Position numbers and translations under genes: made by a program
Source of the DNA: Vulcanimicrobiota bacterium
GTDB taxonomy: Bacteria > Vulcanimicrobiota > Vulcanimicrobiia > Vulcanimicrobiales > Vulcanimicrobiaceae
Direction of reading: 5' to 3'
Assembly: GCA_019240755.1 (NCBI GenBank)
Contig: JAFAXS010000170.1
Span: forward strand, 1-61,839
DNA: 61,839 nt
Notes under the pieces: model-generated
Told to the model about the DNA's origin: nothing
The model's database searches: none
What the model saw: the letters and a program-made list of their open reading frames with translations, nothing else
In this document: positions 16,384 through 25,863 of the stretch, in pieces
Numbering within the stretch: position 1 is the stretch's first letter
Layout: the number at the start of each line of letters is the position of its first letter

Positions 16384-18047
16384 TGCGACGCTTCGCGGCC
16401 GCCGCGCACGCGATTGCGGCCCACTCGGGAAAGCTGGAAAAGATCGCGCTCCTCGCAGACTATCTGAAGTCGCTCGACGACGATCGGGACGTGGCTGCCG
16501 CGGTGCGGTTTTTTAGCGGGCGGCGCCCTCTCTCCGTCGGGGGTCGGATGCTCGTGGAGGTCGCGCATCGGATCTGGGGATTCAGCGACGTCGAGTTGAC
16601 GCGCGCGTATCGCGCGACGGGCGACCTCGGGGCAGCGCTCGGCTCGCTGCTGCGCCCGCCGACAAAGGAGATGCTCTTTTCCGAAGAGTTGATGCCTGCG
16701 GCGGTCGATGCCATTTTCGACGAGATCGCCGCGGCATCGGGAAAGCAGGCCAACGAGCGTCGCGCGGCGCTGCTCGAGCGCATCCTCCGCGCGTGTGCCG
16801 ATTCGCTGACGGCGACCTATGCGATCAAAATAGTCACCGGCGACTTGCGCGTCGGGCTGCGCGAAGGCTTCGTGCTCGATGCGGTCGCGCGGGCCTTCGA
16901 TGCGGATCCCAGCGCAGTGCGGCGCGCGGCGATGGCCGCCGGGGACGTGGGCGCCGTCGCGCTCGCTGCAAAGCGTCGCGCCTTGCACGACGTGCGGATC
17001 GCCTACGGAACTCCGATCGGCTTCATGCTGGCGACGCCGGTCGCGTACGGCCACGCATACAAGGAGCTCGCGAGCGGCCGTTGGCACGTCGAAGATAAGT
17101 ACGACGGCATACGCGCGCAGGCGCATTGCCGCCGCGGCGACGTACGGCTCTTCTCACGGCGACTCAACGACGTCTCGTCGTCGTATCCGGAAGTGGTGCG
17201 GGCGTTACGGGCGATCGCCGCCGATGCGATTCTGGACGGGGAGATCGTCGCGATGCGCAACGGCAGAGTGCTCCCTTTTCGGATGCTGCAGGCGCGCTTA
17301 CAGCGCAAGAGCGTCGATGACGGGCTGTTGCGCGAGGTTCCGCTCACGTATATGGTCTTCGATATTCTCTCGCTCGGCGACGAGCTGCTGATCGACGAGC
17401 CGCTCGTCGTTCGGCGGCAGCGGCTCGAAAGCGTGCTCGCAAAGGGCGAGAACGTTGCGCCGGCGCCGTTCGGTGCGGTCGAGGCCGCCGACGCCGCCGC
17501 GATCAATGCGGAGTTCGACGCGGCGCGCCGCCGCGGCAACGAGGGTCTCGTGCTGAAGCGCGCCGACTCGCCGTACCTGCCGGGCCGTCGCGGAAAATGG
17601 TGGCTCAAGCTCAAGCGCGAGCTCTCGACGCTCGACACCGTCGTGATCGCGGTGGAATGGGGCCACGGCAAGCGCGCCAACGTGCTGTCGGACTACACGT
17701 TTGCCGTCCGTGGCGATGGGGGCACGCTGCAAGCCATCGGCAAGGCCTATTCCGGACTGACGGATGCGGAGATCGCCGGCCTAACGCCGTGGTTTCTCGC
17801 GCATCGCTTGCCGGACGAAGCGCGCCGTCCCAACGCGCGCTTCTCCGAAATGCCCGTCGAGCCGAAGATCGTGATCGAAGTCGCGTTCGACGTGATACAA
17901 ACGAGCCGGCTGCACGAGAGTGGCTTCGCGTTGCGTTTTCCGAGAATCGTGCGCCTGCGAGGCGACAAGCCGCCCGAAGCCGCCGATACGCTGCAGACCG
18001 TGCGAGAAATCTACGCCGAGATGTTGGCGCGCGAGGGGCTTTCTTAG
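16383..18047 (+). CDS. ATP-dependent DNA ligase
   Basis: 554-residue ligase of the three-domain archaeal/LigB type. It has an N-terminal DNA-binding helical domain (about residues 1-200, with IKIVTGDLRVGLREG), adenylation motif I at Lys239 in EDKYDGIRAQ, DGEIVAM, FDILSLGDELL, EGLVLKRADSPY and the motif V region KWWLKLKRE, and a C-terminal OB fold (GHGKRANVLSDYTFAV, IEVAFDVIQTS). Bacteria normally replicate with NAD-dependent LigA, so this is probably a repair ligase. The ATG overlaps the preceding stop. The 3' end overlaps the monooxygenase by four bases. Confidence 0.94.
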   Translation: MRRFAAAAHAIAAHSGKLEKIALLADYLKSLDDDRDVAAAVRFFSGRRPLSVGGRMLVEVAHRIWGFSDVELTRAYRATGDLGAALGSLLRPPTKEMLFSEELMPAAVDAIFDEIAAASGKQANERRAALLERILRACADSLTATYAIKIVTGDLRVGLREGFVLDAVARAFDADPSAVRRAAMAAGDVGAVALAAKRRALHDVRIAYGTPIGFMLATPVAYGHAYKELASGRWHVEDKYDGIRAQAHCRRGDVRLFSRRLNDVSSSYPEVVRALRAIAADAILDGEIVAMRNGRVLPFRMLQARLQRKSVDDGLLREVPLTYMVFDILSLGDELLIDEPLVVRRQRLESVLAKGENVAPAPFGAVEAADAAAINAEFDAARRRGNEGLVLKRADSPYLPGRRGKWWLKLKRELSTLDTVVIAVEWGHGKRANVLSDYTFAVRGDGGTLQAIGKAYSGLTDAEIAGLTPWFLAHRLPDEARRPNARFSEMPVEPKIVIEVAFDVIQTSRLHESGFALRFPRIVRLRGDKPPEAADTLQTVREIYAEMLAREGLS

Positions 18048-19288
18048 CCTCCGGCGGCTCCGGCGAACGCATCGGGCGTACGAACGTGCTCCGGCCGCAC
18101 GCCGACGCCGATCAGACGCGCCGGCAGGCGGCGCAGCCAGGGGAACTCATCGAAGAGCCTCGCGGCCAGCGGCGGAGCCGTGACCGGCGCACCCGCCATG
18201 AGCGGGGCGATCGCTCGATCCTGAACGAACGTTTGAAACGCTTGCGTCGCCTTGGTCGGAAACATGCGCCTGTCCGCAATGCGTTGCAGCTCAGCTTCGC
18301 CCGGCGAGTTGCCCGCGCGCAGCGTTTCCGCGAGAATATTGGCGGTTGCGACCGCATCTTGGACGGCAAGGTTGATGCCGATGCCGCCGATCGGCGACAT
18401 CGCATGCGCAGCGTCGCCGATGCACAGCAGGCCGGGCTTATGCCAAAGGTCCAAGCGATCGACGCGCACGTCGAGCATCGAAACCTTCGACCAGTCGAGT
18501 TGCGCGACACGATCGCGCAACATTGGAACCGTTTGCGCGAGCCCGCGCCGGAGCGCATCGATCCCCTCGGCCTGAAGTGCCGCGAAAGAGCCCTTCGGAA
18601 TGAGGTAGGCGCATTGCCAGTAGTCGCCTCGGTCGAGGAGGATCACCATGTGGCCGGTCCTGACCCAGCCGAGCTGCATCGTGGGGTCGGTCGCGTTCTT
18701 GGAAATGCGCATCCAGAGGATGTCCATCGGGGCGCCGAGCTCTTTGACGGCAAATCCCGCCAGATTCCGAATCGTCGAGTGCCGGCCGTCGGCGCCCACG
18801 ACCAGTTTCGCCGAGATCTCGACCTCGCCGTCGGCGCTTCGCGCGCGCACGCCGGTGACGCGGCCGCCGCTCGCGAGCAAGCCGATCCCTTCGGTTGCCA
18901 TCCTGAGGTGGAAGGTGGGATATCGCCGGCCGTGCTGCGCGAGAAAGTTCAGAAAGTCCCATTGGGGCATCAACGCGACGAACTTACAATGCGTGCGCAG
19001 GTGCGAGAGGTCCGCCACCTGGACCGGCTCGCCGGCGATATTTACGCTCGCCGTTTGAAACTCGTCGTGACGAAGCGCGAGGAAATCGTCGAGCCAACCC
19101 AGCTCGTAGAGCAGCTCCAAGGTGGACGGGTGAACCGTATCGCCGCGAAAGTCGCGGAAAAAGTCCGGATACTTCTCTAGAACGATCGCGTCGACGCCGG
19201 CGCGAGCGAGCAAAACGCCGAGCATCACGCCGCACGGGCCGCCGCCGGTGATGCAGACGCCGGTGGCCAGAGATCGCGTTTGCGTCAC
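18044..19288 (-). CDS. FAD-dependent monooxygenase (PHBH/UbiH-like)
   Basis: 414-residue class A flavoprotein hydroxylase. Signatures: GGGPCGVMLG for FAD ADP binding, VVGADGRHSTIRN (the DG motif that binds FAD and NAD(P)H) and CIGDAAHAMSPIGGIGINLAVQD (GD motif). The active-site loop RGDTVHPSTLELL resembles aromatic or polyketide-type hydroxylases annotated FAD-dependent oxidoreductase. The substrate is unknown. The GTG start overlaps the leuS stop (GTGA, 19288-19285), so it is translationally coupled to leuS, with no obvious functional link. Confidence 0.9.
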   Translation of the reverse strand: MTQTRSLATGVCITGGGPCGVMLGVLLARAGVDAIVLEKYPDFFRDFRGDTVHPSTLELLYELGWLDDFLALRHDEFQTASVNIAGEPVQVADLSHLRTHCKFVALMPQWDFLNFLAQHGRRYPTFHLRMATEGIGLLASGGRVTGVRARSADGEVEISAKLVVGADGRHSTIRNLAGFAVKELGAPMDILWMRISKNATDPTMQLGWVRTGHMVILLDRGDYWQCAYLIPKGSFAALQAEGIDALRRGLAQTVPMLRDRVAQLDWSKVSMLDVRVDRLDLWHKPGLLCIGDAAHAMSPIGGIGINLAVQDAVATANILAETLRAGNSPGEAELQRIADRRMFPTKATQAFQTFVQDRAIAPLMAGAPVTAPPLAARLFDEFPWLRRLPARLIGVGVRPEHVRTPDAFAGAAGG

Positions 19289-21753
19289 GCCGCCACCAAG
19301 TTGAGCAGCTTGCCCGGAACGTAGATATGCTTGCGAAGGTCTTTGCCGTCCAGATACGCGCGAACGTTGGGGTCGCGTAGCGCGAGCGCGACGGCTTCCT
19401 CTTCACTCACGCGGGCGTCGGCGAGAATCCGAGCGCGCACCTTGCCGTTGACCTGTACCACGAGCGTGATCTCTTCCGTGATCAACAGACGTTCGTCGGG
19501 CACCAGGTATCGTTCCAAGTGCACCGAGCCGGTCTGTCCCAAACGCTCCCACAGCTCCTCCGCGATGTGCGGAGCGAAGGGTGCGATCAGAATCGGCAAC
19601 GTTTCGACGGCATAGCGCAGCGCAGCCGATTGCGGCGATTTCGTTGCAATGGCAGTCATGAGATTGACGAGCTCGTCGAACTTCGCAATCGTCGTGTTAT
19701 AGTGAAAGCGCCGCGACAGCGTCTCGTCGACCGCCGACTTCGCGGCGGCGTGCACCGCGCGCAGGAGAGCCTTCTCCTCCGCGTTGTCAACCAGCGGCGC
19801 CTGGCGCTCTTCGAGCGAGCCGACGCTTCCGGCGCTTCCGCCGAGGTGGCGATCGCAGGCGCGCCACATCCGGTTGAGCAGACGCACGCGGCCGCTGATG
19901 CCCTCGTCGGTCCAGTTGCTCGTCTCTTCCGGCGGCGTGACGTACAGTAGGAAGAGCCGCATCGCGTCGATTCCGTGACGGTCCGCCGTTTCGTCAATGC
20001 CGACGACGTTGCCGCGCGACTTCGACATCTTCTCGCCGTCGCATAGCACCAAGCCCTGGTGAAACAGACGCTGGAAGGGCTCGTCGCCGCCCGCGATCCA
20101 ACCGCGATCGTGAAAGAACTTGTAGAAAAAGCGCGAGTACAAGAGATGCAGCACGGCGTGCTCGGCGCCGCCGATGTATTGGTCGACGTTCATCCACCGC
20201 CGCGCAACTTCTAAAGCCCAGGGCGCCGCATCGTTGTGCGGATCGAGATAGCGTAGGTAGTACCACGAAGACTCGAAGAACGTGTCCATCGTGTCGCTCT
20301 CGCGGCGCGCGGGCTCGCCGCAACGAGGACAGGGCGTCTTCAAAAACTCTTCGTAGGCGTTTCGCGGCGGCAGCAGCACGGGCAGCTGCTCGTCGGGAAC
20401 GGCCACCTCGCCACAACGCGCACAATAGACGATGGGGATCGGCGTTCCCCAGTATCGCTGCCGTGAAATGAGCCAGTCGCGCAGCTTGTAGCCGATGCTC
20501 GCTTCGCCTGCGCCGGCGGCGGCCAGGCACGCCGCCATCGCAGCGCGCGCGTCCGCGCTGCTCATGCCCGTAAAGTCGCCGCTCGCGATCAATCGTCCGT
20601 CCTCAACGTAAGAGGCGCGCAACGGCGCCTCCGTCCCGCCTTCTTCCGCAACGATCACCTGCTCGATTGGAAGACGGTATCGCTTGGCAAAGTCGTAGTC
20701 GCGCTCGTCGTGCGCCGGAACGCCCATTACCGCGCCGCTTCCATATTCGGCCAGCACGTAGTTCGTCACCCAAATCGGGATCCGCCCGCGCGAGAGCGGA
20801 TTGATCGCGTAAGCGCCGGTGAAGACGCCGCGCTTCTCCATCATGCTCGTGCGCTCAAGCTCGGATTTCGATTGCAACGATTCCGCGAACGCCTGGATCT
20901 GCGCGGTGTGCTCTCCCGTGACGAGCATGGAGAGCGCGCGGACGATCGGATGTTCGGGCGCAACCGCCAGAAACGTCGCGCCGTATAACGTATCGAGCCG
21001 CGTCGTAAACACGTCGATGCTTTCGTCGAGGCCCTCGACCTCGAAGCGTACCCGCGCGCCCTCGCTGCGCCCGATCCAGTTGCGCTGCATCGTTCGCGTG
21101 CGCTCCGGCCAGCCGTCGAGGCGTTCGAGATCTTCGAGAAGGCGATCGGCATACGCCGTGATCCTCAGGAACCATTGCGACAGGCTGCGGCGCTCGACCA
21201 AGCTCGAACAGCGCCAGCAGCGGCCGTCAATGACCTGCTCGTTGGCCAATACCGTCGCATCGACCGGGCACCAGTTCACCGGCGCTTCGCGCTTGTAGGC
21301 CAAGCCGTGCTCGCGCAGGCGCAAGAAGAGCCACTGGTTCCAGCGGTAGTACTCCGGCTCGCACGTTGCGATTTCGCGGGACCAATCGTAGCCCGTCCCC
21401 ATCAAGCGGATCTGCCGGCGCATGTTCAGGATGTTCTCTGCGGTCCACGCCGCCGGATCGACGCCGCGCGCGATAGCGGCGTTCTCGGCGGGCAGGCCGA
21501 ACGCGTCCCATCCCATCGGATGCAGCACGTTGTAGCCCAGCATGCGCATCATGCGCGCGACGGCGTCGCCGAGCGTGTAGTTTTTCGCGTGGCCGATGTG
21601 AAGATCGCCGGAGGGGTACGGCAGCATCTCCATCGTGTAGTATTTCGGCTTCGCGTCGCCGTCGCGCGGGCGATAGAGCCGTTCGTGCTCCCACTGCGAT
21701 TGCCACTTGTGCTCGACGTGGCGATAGTCGTAGGCGTCGGCCATGTGCGACAT
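19285..21753 (-). CDS. leuS: Leucyl-tRNA synthetase
   Basis: 822-residue class I synthetase charging tRNA-Leu, with a CP1 editing domain inserted. HIGH is at residues 52-55 within YPSGDLHIGH, GWDAFGLPAENAA follows, KMSKSRGNVV is near residue 575, and two CxxC zinc-type motifs are present (CWRCSSLVERR and CARCGE/CPRCGE). The C-terminal domain (LVVQVNGKVRARI) is intact. Two ATGs are available at 21753 and 21744; neither has a strong ribosome site. It is upstream of, and overlaps, the monooxygenase gene and is divergent from comEA. Confidence 0.97.
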   Translation of the reverse strand: MSHMADAYDYRHVEHKWQSQWEHERLYRPRDGDAKPKYYTMEMLPYPSGDLHIGHAKNYTLGDAVARMMRMLGYNVLHPMGWDAFGLPAENAAIARGVDPAAWTAENILNMRRQIRLMGTGYDWSREIATCEPEYYRWNQWLFLRLREHGLAYKREAPVNWCPVDATVLANEQVIDGRCWRCSSLVERRSLSQWFLRITAYADRLLEDLERLDGWPERTRTMQRNWIGRSEGARVRFEVEGLDESIDVFTTRLDTLYGATFLAVAPEHPIVRALSMLVTGEHTAQIQAFAESLQSKSELERTSMMEKRGVFTGAYAINPLSRGRIPIWVTNYVLAEYGSGAVMGVPAHDERDYDFAKRYRLPIEQVIVAEEGGTEAPLRASYVEDGRLIASGDFTGMSSADARAAMAACLAAAGAGEASIGYKLRDWLISRQRYWGTPIPIVYCARCGEVAVPDEQLPVLLPPRNAYEEFLKTPCPRCGEPARRESDTMDTFFESSWYYLRYLDPHNDAAPWALEVARRWMNVDQYIGGAEHAVLHLLYSRFFYKFFHDRGWIAGGDEPFQRLFHQGLVLCDGEKMSKSRGNVVGIDETADRHGIDAMRLFLLYVTPPEETSNWTDEGISGRVRLLNRMWRACDRHLGGSAGSVGSLEERQAPLVDNAEEKALLRAVHAAAKSAVDETLSRRFHYNTTIAKFDELVNLMTAIATKSPQSAALRYAVETLPILIAPFAPHIAEELWERLGQTGSVHLERYLVPDERLLITEEITLVVQVNGKVRARILADARVSEEEAVALALRDPNVRAYLDGKDLRKHIYVPGKLLNLVAA

Positions 21754-21817
21754 ACTACACGCTGAGTTGACGCGACGCTACCCTTGATGCCGCCGGGCGA
21801 AGGGGTGATTGGGCCGC

Positions 21818-22462
21818 ATGGCTATCAGAATCGTGCTGGTCGGCGCGATCGCCGTGCTGATCGCGCTGGCCCTCGTGCATCCCGCGGCGCGCCCGCCGAT
21901 CAGCACCGTTTCCGCCGTTCCGAGCGAAACGGCACTGCCGCCGCGGGGTTGGAACGGCGCGCAACGGCGGCACGTCCTGCATCCTCCCGCCGACGATATG
22001 GTCGTTTACATTGCCGGGGCGGTGAAGCGGCCGGGACTCTACCGCGTGCGTGGCTCCGACCGAGCAGAACAGGCGATCGAGCGGGCAGGCGGATTCACCG
22101 CCGCGGCCGACCCCGCCGGGGTCAACCTCGCGGCGCACGTGGCCGACGGCGATGAAATCTACGTTCCGCTGACCGGTGAGCTGCGGCACGCGGGCTCCCC
22201 GCACCATCGCCGAAGCCGCCGCGCCCGTGCCACGCCGCCGCCGCAAGGAAGCGTGGACGTCAATCGCGCGGACGCGACCGAGCTGGCGACGGTTCCCGGA
22301 ATCGGCCGATCCATCGCCTCGCGCATCGTCTTGCTGCGCGAGCAGCAGGGCGCATATGCATCGCTCGACGAGCTTTTGGACGTCGCGGGCATGACGCAGA
22401 CGCGGCTGGAGCGAGCGCGGCCGTACTTGGAAGTTACAGGGGTTGCGCAGCCGACGCCATGA
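21818..22462 (+). CDS. comEA: ComEA-type DNA receptor with SLBB and helix-hairpin-helix domains
   Basis: 214-residue competence protein, membrane-anchored by an N-terminal helix (IRIVLVGAIAVLIALALV). A SLBB/Wza-like domain (MVVYIAGAVKRPGLYRV... GDEIYVPLTG) is followed by a basic linker (HHRRSRRARA) and a ComEA HhH domain: VDVNRADATELATVPGIG and LDELLDVAGM. It binds double-stranded DNA and delivers it to ComEC. ATG 21818 is used; TTG 21809, nearer to GAAGGGG, is an alternative that adds three residues. The gene runs directly into the acyl-CoA ligase. Confidence 0.92.
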   Translation: MAIRIVLVGAIAVLIALALVHPAARPPISTVSAVPSETALPPRGWNGAQRRHVLHPPADDMVVYIAGAVKRPGLYRVRGSDRAEQAIERAGGFTAAADPAGVNLAAHVADGDEIYVPLTGELRHAGSPHHRRSRRARATPPPQGSVDVNRADATELATVPGIGRSIASRIVLLREQQGAYASLDELLDVAGMTQTRLERARPYLEVTGVAQPTP

Positions 22463-22472
22463 AGCACGCCGC

Positions 22473-24284
22473 GTGGCGCCCGACGATCTTCCCGAGAAGC
22501 AAACTCTTCCGCACTTAATCCGTGGCGCGCTCGCGCAGCCGCGCGAAGACGTAGTGAGCGAGCGCGTCAACGGGACGTGGACGTCCACGTCGAGCGCAGC
22601 GCTCCTGAAACGCGTGGAGAATCTGGCGTGCGCCATACGCGATGCCGGATTGAGCGCGGGCGATCGCGTCGCGTTGATGTCGCACAACTGCGTGGATTGG
22701 ATCGTTGCGGATTTCGCGACGATCTTCGCCGGTTGCGTCGTCGTGCCGATCTATCCGACACAGGCGCTCGACCATCTGGCGCACATCCTCACCCACTCGG
22801 ACGCGCGCCTGATCTTCGCCGACTCCGCGGGCACGCAGGAGCGGCTCGTCGAATCCGGCGCGCCGCTTCCGCGTGTCGTGCGCTTCGATTCGCCGAATCC
22901 CGGCGGATTGCAGCCGTTCGAGAACGGCGGCGCGGCGATCCGCGCTCGAAATCCGCAGCTGCCGCGCGCGTACGAGGACGCGCTGCATCCCGACGATCTT
23001 GCGGTTCTCATCTACACGTCGGGGACGACGGGCGTGCCCAAGGGCGTCATGCTGTCACACGACAACCTGGGGTACGACGCGCGGGTCGCGCTTGACTGCG
23101 GCTTCGAGGGACTCTCCTCCGAAGCCGCGGTGCTCTCGGTGCTGCCCTACTCGCACATCTACGAACACACGCTGATCTACATCTATCTCTTGGCGCAGGT
23201 CCGGTATTTCATCTGTCACGATCCCGGCGAGCTTATCGGGGATCTGCGCGACGTTCGGCCGGCGGAGATGACGAGCGTGCCGCGGCTCTTCGACCGGCTG
23301 CTGGCAGGCGTCCGCGGCGAAGCGTTGCGCCACGGTGGGCCGAGGGGCCGGCTGATTCCCTGGGCGCTGCGCACAGGACGGCGCGCGATGTACGCGCGCG
23401 TCTTCGGAAACCGCGTGCCCTTCGGATTGCGCTGCGAGTACGCGCTGGCGCGGGTGCTCGTTCTAACGAAACTGCGCCGAGCTCTGGGGTTCGACCGCGT
23501 CGAGTTTCTGACGAGCGGCAGCGCGCCGCTGCACCTCGATACCGCCATGACGCTCCTCGGCTTCGGCGTTCCGGTGATGCAGGGGTATGGTCTGACGGAA
23601 ACGTCGCCGATCGTTTCGGTCAGCCGGTTGTCGTCGAACGCCTATGGCGCCGTCGGGCGTCCGCTGCGCGGCGTTGCCGTGCGGGTCGCCGCCGACGGCG
23701 AGCTGTTGGTGCGCGGCCGCAACGTGATGCACGGATACTACCGCGATCTCGATGCAACAGCCGCGGCGATCGACGGCGGATGGCTGCACACCGGCGACTT
23801 GGGCCATGTGGACGATCGCGGATTCTTGTGGATAACCGACCGAAAGAACGAAGTCTTCAAGACGAGCACGGGCAAGTGGATTTCGCCCTCGCGCGTCGAG
23901 GCGAGCATCAAGCGATCGATCTTCGTAACGGCGGCGATGGTGACCGGCCGCGGTGAAGCGCATCCCCTTGCGTTGATCTGTCCGAACTGGGCGCTGCTGC
24001 GCCTCGAGCTGCCGCAGCTTCCGGCCGATGCGCAGCCCGAGCGGCTCGCGGTGCGCGACGACGTGCGCGAGTTTCTCACGCACGAGGTGCACCGTCAGAC
24101 GCGATCGCTGGCGAGCTACGAGCAGGTACGCCACATTATCATCATCCCGCGGGAGTTCAGCGTCGAGGGCGGCGAGCTCTCGCCGTCCATGAAGATCAAA
24201 CGGCGCGTCGTCGAAGAGCGCTTCGCCGGCGAAATACGCCGAGCGTACGACGATCGAAGCCCGATGTCGGCCGCGACGGTTTGA
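22473..24284 (+). CDS. Long-chain acyl-CoA synthetase-like AMP-forming ligase
   Basis: 603-residue ANL-superfamily enzyme. Motifs: IYTSGTTGVPKGVMLSH (P-loop), YGLTETSPIVS (A5), WLHTGDLGHVDDRGFLWITDR (A7/A8) and a C-terminal lysine region SPSMKIKRR. The RFFEA-type layout, 22 hydrophobic residues after YSHIYEHT and the FKTSTGKWISP hinge place it near FadD15/AAE-type fatty acyl-CoA synthetases. GTG 22473 is 10 nt after the comEA stop. A TTG at 22443 inside comEA is possible but unsupported. It probably activates fatty acids for lipid metabolism. Confidence 0.9.
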   Translation: MAPDDLPEKQTLPHLIRGALAQPREDVVSERVNGTWTSTSSAALLKRVENLACAIRDAGLSAGDRVALMSHNCVDWIVADFATIFAGCVVVPIYPTQALDHLAHILTHSDARLIFADSAGTQERLVESGAPLPRVVRFDSPNPGGLQPFENGGAAIRARNPQLPRAYEDALHPDDLAVLIYTSGTTGVPKGVMLSHDNLGYDARVALDCGFEGLSSEAAVLSVLPYSHIYEHTLIYIYLLAQVRYFICHDPGELIGDLRDVRPAEMTSVPRLFDRLLAGVRGEALRHGGPRGRLIPWALRTGRRAMYARVFGNRVPFGLRCEYALARVLVLTKLRRALGFDRVEFLTSGSAPLHLDTAMTLLGFGVPVMQGYGLTETSPIVSVSRLSSNAYGAVGRPLRGVAVRVAADGELLVRGRNVMHGYYRDLDATAAAIDGGWLHTGDLGHVDDRGFLWITDRKNEVFKTSTGKWISPSRVEASIKRSIFVTAAMVTGRGEAHPLALICPNWALLRLELPQLPADAQPERLAVRDDVREFLTHEVHRQTRSLASYEQVRHIIIIPREFSVEGGELSPSMKIKRRVVEERFAGEIRRAYDDRSPMSAATV

Positions 24285-24321
24285 CGAAACTTTGATGCCG
24301 CCCAAGCAATGTGGTGGCAGG

Positions 24322-25863
24322 ATGCTGCGTTTGCCGTGGCGATACACGGCGTTCGCATTGAAGTTCGCACGCTCGCTGTTGCTCTTGGCCGCCCTGCCGT
24401 TGGTCGCCGCGGGGAAACCGGCGCCCGTGCCGCCCCGCACTGCGGACGCGGTGACGCACCATCGGCTCGTGCTCGACGGGCGAACGCTCGCGTATACGGC
24501 TCGGGCCGGAACGATCACCCTACGCAACACCGCGGAGCAGCCGACGGCGCGAATTTTTTACACGGCCTATACGCTCGACGGCGCAGAACGCTCGAAGCGC
24601 GCGGTCACGTTTCTCTACAACGGCGGCCCCGGCAGCTCGACGATGTGGCTGCGAATGGGCTCCTTCGGACCGGTACGCGTCGTTACGGCGGATGGAACGC
24701 TCACCGGGCCGCCGCCCTACCGCGTCATCGATAACGCGTACTCGCTGCTCGACCGTACGGATCTCGTCTTCATCGACATGCCGGGCAGCGGCTTCGGCCG
24801 CTTCGTCGGCTCCGGAGATCGCAAAGATTTCTGGGGCGTGGACCAAGACGCCGCAGCGTTCGGTCAGTTCATCGAACGCTACATCGGAGAGTTCGACCGC
24901 TGGAACTCGCCACGCTTTCTGTTCGGCGAGTCGTATGGGACGATGCGGTCGGCAGTCTTGGCGAAGTATTTGCAAGACCACGGGATTGGACTCAACGGCG
25001 TCGTGTTGCTCTCGTCGTTCTTGAACGCCAGCATCGATTACAACGATGGCTCACCGGTCGGGGGCGGCGACTGGGCCTACATTCTGTACCTGCCGACGGA
25101 GGCCGCCACCGCGTGGTATCACCACGTGATTCCGCGCACGCGCTCGCTGAAGGCAGTGTTGAGCGACGTGGAGACCTTCGGACTCGGCGAGTATCTCGAC
25201 GCCTTGGCCCAGGGCGCGCAACTCTCGCCGAACCGCTTCGACGCGATCGTAGCGAAGCTGCACGCATTTACGGGCCTCTCCGAGAACTACATCCGGCGTT
25301 CGAACCTCCGGATACCCTACGACCGGTTCCAAAACGAGCTGTTGCGCGAACGGGGAATCACGGTGGGACGAATCGACTCCCGTTTCCAAACGTACGTGCT
25401 CGATCGCCCCGGCGTTTCGCCCGACTGGGATGCCTTCGATGCGGCCGTCGACTCCGCGTTTACCTCGACGGTCAACACGTATCTGCGCCAAACGCTGAGG
25501 TACGATCCGCCGCTGCTGTATCGCTCCGCAATCTACGACTTGATCTACGCCGACGGCGAGACGTGGGACTTCAAGCACGGCAACAACGTTCAAACCCTTA
25601 ACGTCACCCCGGATCTCGCGCAGGCGATGACGTACAATCCGCAGTTGCGCATCTTCTCGGCGAACGGCGTGTATGATTTCGCCACGCCGTTTTTCGCGAC
25701 GGTCTACGCGCTCAACCATCTCTACCTAGCGCCGGCGCTGCAGCGTAACATCTCCTATGGATTCTATGACTGCGGACACATGGTCTATCTGCATCCCGAA
25801 TCGTTGGCGCGCTTCCGCGCCGATCTCGAGCGCTGGTACGCGCGAGTGCTTGCGCGTGCCTAA
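24322..25863 (+). CDS. Secreted S10-family serine carboxypeptidase, copy A
   Basis: 513-residue exported alpha/beta hydrolase of peptidase family S10. After a signal peptide (FALKFARSLLLLAALPLVAA) come the oxyanion motif NGGPGSS, nucleophile Ser204 in FGESYGT, Asp452 in GVYDFATPF and His486 in CGHMVYLHP, so the triad is complete. S10 enzymes remove C-terminal residues at acidic pH, which suggests periplasmic or extracellular peptide digestion. ATG 24322 is used; ATG 24295 or TTG 24292 would add about ten residues. It is 37 nt after the acyl-CoA ligase and overlaps copy B. Confidence 0.9.
   Translation: MLRLPWRYTAFALKFARSLLLLAALPLVAAGKPAPVPPRTADAVTHHRLVLDGRTLAYTARAGTITLRNTAEQPTARIFYTAYTLDGAERSKRAVTFLYNGGPGSSTMWLRMGSFGPVRVVTADGTLTGPPPYRVIDNAYSLLDRTDLVFIDMPGSGFGRFVGSGDRKDFWGVDQDAAAFGQFIERYIGEFDRWNSPRFLFGESYGTMRSAVLAKYLQDHGIGLNGVVLLSSFLNASIDYNDGSPVGGGDWAYILYLPTEAATAWYHHVIPRTRSLKAVLSDVETFGLGEYLDALAQGAQLSPNRFDAIVAKLHAFTGLSENYIRRSNLRIPYDRFQNELLRERGITVGRIDSRFQTYVLDRPGVSPDWDAFDAAVDSAFTSTVNTYLRQTLRYDPPLLYRSAIYDLIYADGETWDFKHGNNVQTLNVTPDLAQAMTYNPQLRIFSANGVYDFATPFFATVYALNHLYLAPALQRNISYGFYDCGHMVYLHPESLARFRADLERWYARVLARA

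Noticed and set aside
16200-17126. 308-codon frame antisense to the epimerase and ligase genes
   Set aside because: Composition is biased to R, A and E and both sense genes show clear motifs, so this is a shadow frame.
22443-22472. Longer acyl-CoA ligase start at TTG 22443
   Set aside because: It lies inside comEA, adds RSRRHEARR-like residues without family similarity, and has no ribosome site.
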